Positions 1 through 5,894 of a stretch of 12,959 nucleotides of DNA are shown here, one piece after another; within the stretch, counting starts at the first letter, position 1, and each line of letters opens with the position of its first letter. Under the pieces are notes generated by a model, which was given only the letters and a program-made list of their open reading frames with translations, was not told the origin of the DNA and did no database searches. Location: positions 118,707 through 131,665 of the forward strand of contig CP070725.1 in assembly GCA_020350845.1 (NCBI GenBank). Reading direction: 5' to 3'. This DNA is from Candidatus Bipolaricaulota bacterium (GTDB lineage: Bacteria > Bipolaricaulota > Bipolaricaulia > UBA7950 > UBA9294). Position numbers and translations under genes: made by a program.

Positions 1-253
1 ACGGCTCAACGAGACGGCCACCGGCGGGCTTCAGCCGGACGCCTCATTCCTGATCGACATTCCAGTGCAGAGAGCGCTCGCCCGGCTGGGGGGCGACACC
101 GATCGTATCGAACGGGAGACGGTCGCATTTCACGAGCGGGTACGCGCCGGATACCTGCAGCTCGCGCGTGAGGATCCGTCGATCATCGTTCTCGACGGGA
201 CCCAGTCGGCCGACGGATTGGCCGCCGAGGTCGCGCGCCACTTGCGGCTCTAG
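1..253 (+). CDS. tmk: Thymidylate kinase, C-terminal part (5' end outside window)
   Basis: Phosphorylates dTMP to dTDP in the cytoplasm, the step that commits thymidine nucleotide to dTTP synthesis. About 83 residues are visible, reading in frame from base 2. They match the C-terminal half of the family: an LNETATGG...PD segment, then FLIDIPVQRALARL (the usual 'D..ALAR' strand and helix), the LID-proximal DRIE motif, and AFHERVRAGYLQLA, which corresponds to the 'F..RVR.GYL.LA' helix. It ends with an IIVLDGTQS strand and a short final helix, stopping at TAG. The N-terminal P-loop and DR(Y/F) motif lie outside the window. In many bacteria tmk is followed by holB; here the next gene is dnaN, 70 bases downstream. 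Family assignment is firm, but intactness of the missing part is unknown. Confidence 0.9.
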   Translation, partial: RLNETATGGLQPDASFLIDIPVQRALARLGGDTDRIERETVAFHERVRAGYLQLAREDPSIIVLDGTQSADGLAAEVARHLRL

Positions 254-257
254 TCGA

Positions 258-287
258 TTGTCGCCGATCGCGCCGCTTCGGTATCAT
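258..287 (+). promoter_or_regulatory. Probable sigma70-type promoter for dnaN
   Basis: In the tmk-dnaN gap, TTGTCG (258-263, 4 of 6 to the -35 consensus) and TATCAT (282-287, 5 of 6 to the -10) are separated by 18 bases. Transcription would start near 294, giving a leader of about 30 bases. The same layout occurs before alaS and eno. It is inferred from sequence only; read-through from tmk is also possible. Confidence 0.5.
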
Positions 288-311
288 GAGCGGGCGGCAA
301 GGGAGAATCTC

Positions 312-320
312 AAGGGGGAG
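312..320 (+). promoter_or_regulatory. Ribosome binding site fixing the dnaN start
   Basis: The purine run AAGGGGGAG ends 3 bases before ATG 324. It favours this start over in-frame upstream starts, which lie inside tmk and would add residues unlike any sliding clamp. Confidence 0.7.
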
Positions 321-323
321 CGT

Positions 324-1475
324 ATGGACTTCATCTGCAGCAAGTCTGACTGGGTAAGCAGCGTGCGCCTGGCGAGTCACGCCCTCGGGCCACGAAGCAG
401 CATGCCGATTCTGGGAGGGCTCAAGCTCGCCGTCCAGGGGAGTCGCCTGCGGCTGTGCGCCACCGATCTCGAACGCGCGGTGCGCTGTGAGATCGCGATC
501 GAGAACAGCGATGGAGACAGTTCGGTCGTTCTCAACGGCACCGTCGTCTCTCAGATCGCGGCGCACCTGCCCGAGGACGAGAAGGTCAGCATCCAGACCG
601 ACCCCGAGAACGACACGGTCGTCAAGCTGCGTTGCGGCGAAGCCTCCTTCGATCTGCCCACGCTCCCCGTGGAAGACTACCCGGAGATCCCCGAGCTGCC
701 GTCGGGCAAGATCGCAGCGCTCGACGTCCCCGCGCTGCGCCGTGCACTCGAACAGACGGCCTTCGCTGCGCTCAAGGCGGGCGAGACGACGCGCCTCAGC
801 TTGACGGGAGTCGACATCGTGCTCGAGGGCGGCAGCGTCAAGCTCGTCGCCACGAACGGCTACCGGCTTGCGATGAAGACCTCCCCCGCGGCCGAGATTC
901 ATGAAGAGGGCGAGTTCTTGATCGAGGCGGGCGTCCTCGGAGGGCTCGATCGGGTGCTGACGCAGACGGGCGCCGACCACGTGGACATTCACAAGGGCGA
1001 GGGCAGGCTGTTCTTCCAGGCGGCGGGCGTCACGTTCGTCGCGAAGACGATCGGGGAGGAGTTCCCCGACTTCGAGCGGGTGATCCCGAAGGAGAACCCG
1101 ATCACCCTGCTGTTCGACCGCAAGGCGCTGCTCGATACGCTCCAGCGGATGGAGATCACTGCCGCCGAAGAGTCGGGAGCCGTCACCCTGCGGGCGACGA
1201 CGGAGGAGTCCGCGGTGCAACTGACGTCCTCCTCCAAGGACAAGGGCGAGGCGGACGAGCGTGTGCGCCTCAAGCGCGTCCCCGAGGAAGACATCGAGGT
1301 CTCCTTCAAGGCCGAGTATGTGATCGATGCGGTCAAGCGCATGGATTCGGAGCAGATCGGCCTGTGGCTTTCCACCGGTGAGAAGGCGGGGCTGATCGAG
1401 CCGACCGGTGATAGCATCGCCCCCTCGGACGAAGGATTCCTCTACGTCTGCATGCCCGTCCGACTGAGCAGCTAG
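324..1475 (+). CDS. dnaN: DNA polymerase III beta subunit (sliding clamp)
   Basis: The ring-shaped homodimeric clamp that encircles DNA and tethers the replicase, and also repair polymerases and MutS/MutL. The 383 residues are close to the usual 365-380 and divide into three clamp folds, roughly 1-118, 130-250 and 255-383. Diagnostic stretches are SMPILGGLKL (26-35), CATDLERAV (45-53), the domain-2 motif TRLSLTGV...VATNGYRLA (156-183), GEEFPDFERVIP (244-255), AEYVIDAVKRM (330-340) and the C-terminal MPVRL (378-382). The last two build the hydrophobic pocket that receives clamp-binding peptides. ATG 324 is chosen because it follows a strong purine-rich ribosome site and begins with a family-like N-terminus. 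The gene sits after tmk instead of dnaA, its commonest neighbour, and apparently has its own promoter. It converges on alaS with 24 bases between stop codons. Confidence 0.96.
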   Translation: MDFICSKSDWVSSVRLASHALGPRSSMPILGGLKLAVQGSRLRLCATDLERAVRCEIAIENSDGDSSVVLNGTVVSQIAAHLPEDEKVSIQTDPENDTVVKLRCGEASFDLPTLPVEDYPEIPELPSGKIAALDVPALRRALEQTAFAALKAGETTRLSLTGVDIVLEGGSVKLVATNGYRLAMKTSPAAEIHEEGEFLIEAGVLGGLDRVLTQTGADHVDIHKGEGRLFFQAAGVTFVAKTIGEEFPDFERVIPKENPITLLFDRKALLDTLQRMEITAAEESGAVTLRATTEESAVQLTSSSKDKGEADERVRLKRVPEEDIEVSFKAEYVIDAVKRMDSEQIGLWLSTGEKAGLIEPTGDSIAPSDEGFLYVCMPVRLSS

Positions 1476-1503
1476 GCGCGGGCGTCGGCTCCAAGCGCGC
1501 TAG
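1472..1503. terminator. Inverted repeat spanning both stop codons of dnaN and alaS
   Basis: Left arm CTAGGCGCG (1472-1480) pairs with CGCGCTAG (1496-1503) with one bulged G and a 15-base loop. The dnaN TAG stop lies in the left arm and the alaS stop in the right arm. There is no T-tract, so an intrinsic bidirectional terminator is only a suggestion. Confidence 0.3.
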
Positions 1504-4082
1504 TCGAGGGCGGCGCGCAGCGACTCCCTCACTTCGAGAAGCGCAGCGTCGATGTCGGAGGCGTTCGGACCGCCACCCTGAGCGAACTGTGCGCTTCCTC
1601 CACCGCCTCCACCAAGTGCCGCCGCGGCCGCTCTGACGACCGCTCCCGCATCGACGGCGTCGACCTCCGGGCTGCGCTTGACCACGACGACGGCGCGCCC
1701 CTCCGTCTCGGCGAACAGCGCGGCGACACAGGGCTCCTGCGCAGCGACGATCCGGTCGGCAAGCTCCTTCAGTCGGTCCACCGTCAACCCGTCGACACGT
1801 GAAACGTGGAGCGCGACCCCCTTCACCGATTCCGCCTCGGCTTGCAGTTCCTTCGCCCGTGCCTCCACGGCTTCCTCTCCGGCGGCGCGCTCGATCGCAC
1901 GTAGCCCAGCCAGCTCCTCGTCGATGCGCCGCAGCCCGTCCACCGGGTCGTCGCCCACACGCGCACGGATCTGGGCAAGGAGCGCGTCGTCGCTCCGCAT
2001 TCGACGGACGACGGCATCGCCGGTGATCGCGCGGATGCGGCGTGTTCCTGCGGCGATCCCTTCCTCGGCCGTGATGCGCATGAGGCCGATCTCGCCGCTG
2101 CGACGCACGTGCGTCCCGGCACACAGCTCGCGGCTGAAGTCGCCCACGGAGACGACGCGCACGGAGTCCTTGCCGCGATACTCGTCCGTGAATTGCGCCA
2201 CCGCGCCGCTCCTCACCGCCGCCTCGAGCGCCATCTCCTCGGTCCTCACCGGCTCGTCGGAGAGCGCCACCCGGTTCACGAGGTCTTCCACCGCACCCAG
2301 CTGCTCCGGCGTGAGCGGCTCGTAGTGTGTGAAGTCGAAGCGAAGCTCGTCCGGCGCGACCTGGGATCCGGCTTGCGCCACGTGATCGCCGAGGATGTCA
2401 CGAAGCGCGCGATGGAGAAGGTGTGTCGCGGTGTGGTTGCGCTCGATCCTTCGCCTGCGCTCGGGATCCACGCGGAGCAGGCAGCGATCCCCCTCCTCGA
2501 ACACGCCCCGCTCGACGGCGACACGATGCAGGATGATTCCCCCCGCCGTTCGCAGAGCGTCGTGCACCGTCCCCTCACCGTCACGCGACTGATTGCTCAC
2601 CACTCCTGTGTCGGATAGCTGCCCCCCGGACGCCGCGTAGAATGGGGAGGAGTCAAAGACCAACCCCCGCAGTGATCCGTTCTCGAGAATCCTGACGAGG
2701 GTGGCCTCGGCATCGAGCGTCTCGTATCCCACGAACGAAGTCGCGGCACCCTCGAGCGTCGGAAGCGCTTCCCCTTCCTCGCTCGCGGAAGCCTTCGTCC
2801 GCGAGCGTTCGCGCTGTGCGCTCATTCCCTCTTCGAAGCCCTTCCGATCTACGCCCAACCCGTGTTCCGACGCGATCTCCACCGTCATCTCCACGGGGAA
2901 GCCGTAGGTGTCGTACAGCTCGAAGGCAACGTCGCCCGGGATCTCGTGCGCTCCCTCGTCCCGCAAGCGCCCAAGCACCTCGTCGAGACGGATCTCGCCG
3001 GCACGCAGCGTTCGCCGGAAGCTCGCCTCCTCCTGTGAGATCACCCGCTCGGCGAGGGCGCGTGCCGCCGCCATCTCCGGGTACGCTTCTCCGAGCGAGG
3101 CAACGACGGGGTCGACGAGGGAGGCGAGGCGGTTCTCCGGCACTCCCAGCCGCTGCCCCGCGCGCACGGCGCGCCGAAGGATGCGCCGCAACACGTAGCC
3201 CTGCCGCTCGTTCGACGGGAGCACCCCGTCAGCGACGAGTGCAACGACGCCGCGCACGTGGTCGGCGACCACGTGCCGTTCAGGGTGAAGCGCCTCCGGA
3301 AGCGGCCCCCCCGCAAGGGCCTCGACCGCTTCGACGAGTGGAGTGAAGACGTCGCAGGCGTAGTCTGACGTCACGCCCTGGAGAACGGCCGCCGTGCGTT
3401 CCAGCCCCATCCCCGTATCCACGTTGCTCTGTTCGAGCGGCGTCAACCGTCCGTCGGGCTGCGCGTCGTACTGCAAGAACACGAGATTCCAGATCTCCGA
3501 GAAGCGGTCGCAATCGCATCCCAGCAGGTCGCACGTCGAACCACACGAGTGCTCCTCGCCCAGGTCGTAGAAGAGCTCGGAGTCGGGACCGCACGGACCG
3601 CGATCCCCGACGGGACCCCACCAGTTGTGCTCCTTCCCAAGACGTTGGATGCGATCCTCCGGGATGCCGATGAGATCGGTCCACAAGGTGAACGCCTCGT
3701 CGTCGTCCTCGTACACGGAGACCCAAATCCGATCCGGAGGCAGGCCGAGCTCATCGATGACGAACTCCCACGCGAGGCGGATCGCGCCCTCCTTGAAGTA
3801 GTCCCCGAACGAGAAGTTCCCGAGCATCTCGAAGAAGGTGTGATGGAACGCGGTCTTCCCGACGCTTTCGATGTCCGTCGTGCGGAAACACTTCTGCGCC
3901 GACACCGCCTTCGAGAAGGAGGGCTTGGCACGACCCCAGAACGCATCCTTGAACTGCACCATGCCCGCCGACGTGAAGAGAAGCGTGGGGTCATCGGGCA
4001 CGAGCGACGAGGAGGGGACCTGTTCGTGTCCTCGCTCGGCGAAGAACCGAAGGTATCGTGTGCGGAGCTCTGCGGCGCGCAT
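1500..4082 (-). CDS. alaS: Alanyl-tRNA synthetase
   Basis: Charges tRNA-Ala and hydrolyses mischarged Ser/Gly-tRNA-Ala. It is full length (860 residues; family about 850-900). The class II catalytic core is visible: VPSSSLVPDDPTLLFTSAGM (22-41), KCFRTTDIESVGKTAFHHTF, and motif 2 FFEMLGNFSFGDYFK (83-97). A Cys-rich insert follows (C180, C184, C189, C191) before DRFSEIWNLVF. The tRNA-binding region contains YVLRRILRRA (296-305). The editing domain has HTATH (550-554) and CAGTH (654-658), giving the four expected zinc ligands; the motif usually reads CGGTH. A predicted helical linker leads to the C-Ala/DHHA1 domain with a Gly-rich loop (824-829) and GGGP. ATG 4082 is chosen because GGGAGGG lies 6 bases upstream and the protein then starts at the family N-terminus; longer in-frame starts cross the promoter region. 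The gene is divergent from eno and convergent with dnaN. Confidence 0.97.
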   Translation of the reverse strand: MRAAELRTRYLRFFAERGHEQVPSSSLVPDDPTLLFTSAGMVQFKDAFWGRAKPSFSKAVSAQKCFRTTDIESVGKTAFHHTFFEMLGNFSFGDYFKEGAIRLAWEFVIDELGLPPDRIWVSVYEDDDEAFTLWTDLIGIPEDRIQRLGKEHNWWGPVGDRGPCGPDSELFYDLGEEHSCGSTCDLLGCDCDRFSEIWNLVFLQYDAQPDGRLTPLEQSNVDTGMGLERTAAVLQGVTSDYACDVFTPLVEAVEALAGGPLPEALHPERHVVADHVRGVVALVADGVLPSNERQGYVLRRILRRAVRAGQRLGVPENRLASLVDPVVASLGEAYPEMAAARALAERVISQEEASFRRTLRAGEIRLDEVLGRLRDEGAHEIPGDVAFELYDTYGFPVEMTVEIASEHGLGVDRKGFEEGMSAQRERSRTKASASEEGEALPTLEGAATSFVGYETLDAEATLVRILENGSLRGLVFDSSPFYAASGGQLSDTGVVSNQSRDGEGTVHDALRTAGGIILHRVAVERGVFEEGDRCLLRVDPERRRRIERNHTATHLLHRALRDILGDHVAQAGSQVAPDELRFDFTHYEPLTPEQLGAVEDLVNRVALSDEPVRTEEMALEAAVRSGAVAQFTDEYRGKDSVRVVSVGDFSRELCAGTHVRRSGEIGLMRITAEEGIAAGTRRIRAITGDAVVRRMRSDDALLAQIRARVGDDPVDGLRRIDEELAGLRAIERAAGEEAVEARAKELQAEAESVKGVALHVSRVDGLTVDRLKELADRIVAAQEPCVAALFAETEGRAVVVVKRSPEVDAVDAGAVVRAAAAALGGGGGGSAQFAQGGGPNASDIDAALLEVRESLRAALD

Positions 4083-4105
4083 CGCTATCCCTCCCAGGCG
4101 AAGGC

Positions 4106-4134
4106 ATTCTAGGCGTGCCCCGAGGGAGCCGCAA
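4106..4134 (-). promoter_or_regulatory. Probable sigma70-type promoter for alaS
   Basis: Read on the minus strand, TTGCGG (4134-4129) and TAGAAT (4111-4106, 5 of 6 to -10) are 17 bases apart. Transcription would start near 4099, leaving a leader of about 17 bases that just contains the GGGAGGG ribosome site (4095-4089). The -35 is weak (TTG only). The leader is too short for a T-box riboswitch. An imperfect palindrome, AACCG-N9-CGGTT (4133-4151), abuts the -35 and could be an operator; this is speculative. Confidence 0.45.
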
Positions 4135-4214
4135 CCGCGCCGCGGCCGGTTTGGGACACCGCGCCGCCCCTGGGGAGCTTTGCCGTAGCCCCGTTCCCTA
4201 GGGGTTTCTCGTTC

Positions 4215-4243
4215 TTGCCTGGCGATTGCCGTCGGCTTATACT
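4215..4243 (+). promoter_or_regulatory. Probable sigma70-type promoter for the eno-ftsB-dnaE-yvcK operon
   Basis: TTGCCT (4215-4220, 4 of 6) and TATACT (4238-4243, 5 of 6) are separated by an ideal 17 bases. Start of transcription would be near 4250, so the leader is only about 14 bases and carries the AAGGAG ribosome site (4254-4259). This is the best-looking promoter in the window. An 8-base perfect palindrome CCCTAGGG (4196-4203) lies just upstream. Confidence 0.6.
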
Positions 4244-4263
4244 GCGGTCCGGGAAGGAGCGAC

Positions 4264-5544
4264 ATGGCGACGATTGAGCACATCCATGCGCGGCAGATCT
4301 TCGACTCCCGCGGCAATCCGACGATCGAAGTCGAGGTCTACCTCGACGACGGTGGGTTCGGACGGGCTGCGGTCCCCTCCGGGGCGTCCAAGGGGAAGCT
4401 CGAGGCACTCGAGCTGCGCGACGGCGACCCGAAGGCGTTCCACGGGAAGGGCGTCACGGAGGCCGTGCGCAACGTTCAGCAGGAGATCGCTCCGATTCTC
4501 CTCGGCCAGGACGCGCTCGATCAGCGGGCGATCGATCACCTTCTTCTCGAGGCCGACGGGACAAAGAACAAGGAGCGGCTCGGCGCCAACGCCATCCTCG
4601 GTGCCTCACTCGCCGTCGCCCACGCTACCGCAGACAGCCTCGGTCTTCCCCTCTTCCGCTACATCGCCGGCGCGCGCGAGGCGCTGCTGCCGCGGCCGAT
4701 GATGAACGTCCTCAACGGCGGAGCCCATGCAGACAATAGTCTCGATATTCAGGAGTTCATGATCCTCCCCCTCAGCGCCGAGACCTTCGCGGAGGCCGTA
4801 CGCGCGTGCTCGGAGATCTTCCACACACTGAAGGGGCTTCTCGTCAAGCAGGGGCTGGCGACCGGTGTCGGGGACGAGGGCGGCTTCGCGCCGGATCTCC
4901 CGGACAACCGCACCGCACTCGACCTTCTCGTGGAGGCGATCAAGGCATCGGGCTACGAGCCCGGGGCGGACATCGCGCTCACGATCGATGCGGCAGCAAC
5001 GTCGTTCTTCGAAGGCGGGCGCTATCGATTCACGATCGACAACGAGATCCATGCTCTTGCCTCCACGGAACTCGTCGACATCTATGCGGACTGGGTCTCG
5101 CGCTATCCTATCGTGTCCATCGAGGACGGAATCGCCGAGGAGGATGCAGACGGCTGGAGGGAACTGACGCAGCGGATCGGAGAGAAGACCCAGGTCGTGG
5201 GCGACGATGTCTTCGTCACCAACCCGGAGAGGCTCCTGTGGGGGATCGAGCAGGGGATCTCGAACTCGATTCTGATCAAGCTCAACCAGATCGGTACCGT
5301 TTCGGAGACGCTGCACACCATGGACCTCGCGCGGCAGGCGGGATACACCTGCGTCGTGTCGCACCGCTCCGGCGAGACCGAAGACACGAGCATCGCCGAC
5401 CTCGCCGTGGGCACGGCATGTGGCCAGCTCAAGAGCGGCTCGATCTCGCGCAGCGAGCGTGTCGCGAAGTACAACCGGCTGCTTCGCATCGAGGACGGCT
5501 TCGGCCTCTACCTCGCCGAGTGGCCGTCTCGATTCGCGCCATAA
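4264..5544 (+). CDS. eno: Enolase (phosphopyruvate hydratase)
   Basis: Interconverts 2-phosphoglycerate and phosphoenolpyruvate in glycolysis and gluconeogenesis; cytoplasmic and Mg-dependent. Its 426 residues match the bacterial family (about 415-435). The active-site set is complete by comparison with E. coli enolase: S42 in the mobile loop, H155 in NGGAHADN, E164, E205 in GDEGGFAP, metal ligands D242, E287 (SIEDG) and D314 (VGDD), catalytic K339 (LIKLNQIG), the signature SHRSGETED (366-374) and K390 (QLKSGS). Oddities are K43, where the loop almost always has Thr (GASTG becomes GASKG), and TSFF after D242 where SEFY is common. ATG 4264 follows AAGGAG by 4 bases. The gene heads a tight gene string: the ftsB-like gene starts 24 bases after its TAA. 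An eno-ftsB pairing is also known in proteobacteria such as E. coli. Confidence 0.98.
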   Translation: MATIEHIHARQIFDSRGNPTIEVEVYLDDGGFGRAAVPSGASKGKLEALELRDGDPKAFHGKGVTEAVRNVQQEIAPILLGQDALDQRAIDHLLLEADGTKNKERLGANAILGASLAVAHATADSLGLPLFRYIAGAREALLPRPMMNVLNGGAHADNSLDIQEFMILPLSAETFAEAVRACSEIFHTLKGLLVKQGLATGVGDEGGFAPDLPDNRTALDLLVEAIKASGYEPGADIALTIDAAATSFFEGGRYRFTIDNEIHALASTELVDIYADWVSRYPIVSIEDGIAEEDADGWRELTQRIGEKTQVVGDDVFVTNPERLLWGIEQGISNSILIKLNQIGTVSETLHTMDLARQAGYTCVVSHRSGETEDTSIADLAVGTACGQLKSGSISRSERVAKYNRLLRIEDGFGLYLAEWPSRFAP

Positions 5545-5568
5545 CGACCCCGGGGTGGGGTGTCACAG

Positions 5569-5889
5569 ATGGGGGGGAGTCACCGCAACCGAGGAAGCAC
5601 TGACATCGCGCGGGGGACACGACACCGGGCGAGGCTGATCCTCGTCTTGCTGGCGGCGACCTGCGTCGTGGTCAGCGTGCTCGTGCTGCGCACGATGCGC
5701 ATCGCCGATCTGCGCCGCGAGATCGCGCGTCTCGAGCATCGGCACGCGATGGCGATTGCGGAGCAGCAGCGGCTCGAGGAGCTGCTGCTGACGGTTCGCG
5801 ATCCCGAGGTGATCGAGGATTTGGCGAGGCGCTGGCTGGGGTTGGTCTACCCCGGAGAAGAGAAGGCGATCTTCATCCACGAGGAGTAG
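5569..5889 (+). CDS. ftsB: FtsB/DivIC-type septum formation initiator protein
   Basis: A small single-pass divisome protein of the FtsB/DivIC/FtsL family, which links late division proteins (FtsL, FtsQ/DivIB) and helps activate septal cell-wall synthesis. It has 106 residues: a basic cytoplasmic tail (1-21), one membrane helix (about 22-40, LILVLLAATCVVVSVLVL), a charged heptad-like coiled coil (about 44-76), then the family signature DPEVIEDLARRWLGLVYPGE (78-97), which matches the usual 'D.eyiE..AR..lGlv.pgE'. ATG 5569 is preferred because GGTGG (5554-5558) stands 10 bases upstream; a GTG at 5560 would add three residues but leaves almost no room for a ribosome site. It lies between eno and dnaE, 5 bases before the latter. 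The eno linkage favours the name ftsB over divIC, but sequence alone does not separate them. Confidence 0.86.
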   Translation: MGGSHRNRGSTDIARGTRHRARLILVLLAATCVVVSVLVLRTMRIADLRREIARLEHRHAMAIAEQQRLEELLLTVRDPEVIEDLARRWLGLVYPGEEKAIFIHEE

Positions 5890-5894
5890 CAGGA

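Noticed and set aside
168..323. A longer dnaN product starting inside tmk
   Set aside because: The extra 52 residues are a frame-shifted reading of tmk and the promoter gap, and ATG 324 has a strong ribosome site and a family-like N-terminus.
183..1220. A 345-codon minus-strand open frame over dnaN
   Set aside because: It is antisense to a complete, conserved clamp gene, has charged low-complexity composition, and shows no ribosome site or family resemblance.
1564..1628. Glycine-codon repeat near the alaS 3' end
   Set aside because: It encodes the normal Gly-rich loop of the DHHA1/C-Ala domain of alanyl-tRNA synthetases and is not an independent repeat element.
4083..4105. T-box or other riboswitch before alaS
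   Set aside because: The predicted leader is only about 17 bases, far too short for a T-box, and no specifier or antiterminator structure is visible.
4083..4316. An alaS start further upstream on the minus strand
   Set aside because: The extension would translate across both promoters and into eno and has no counterpart in alanyl-tRNA synthetases. ATG 4082 has an excellent ribosome site.
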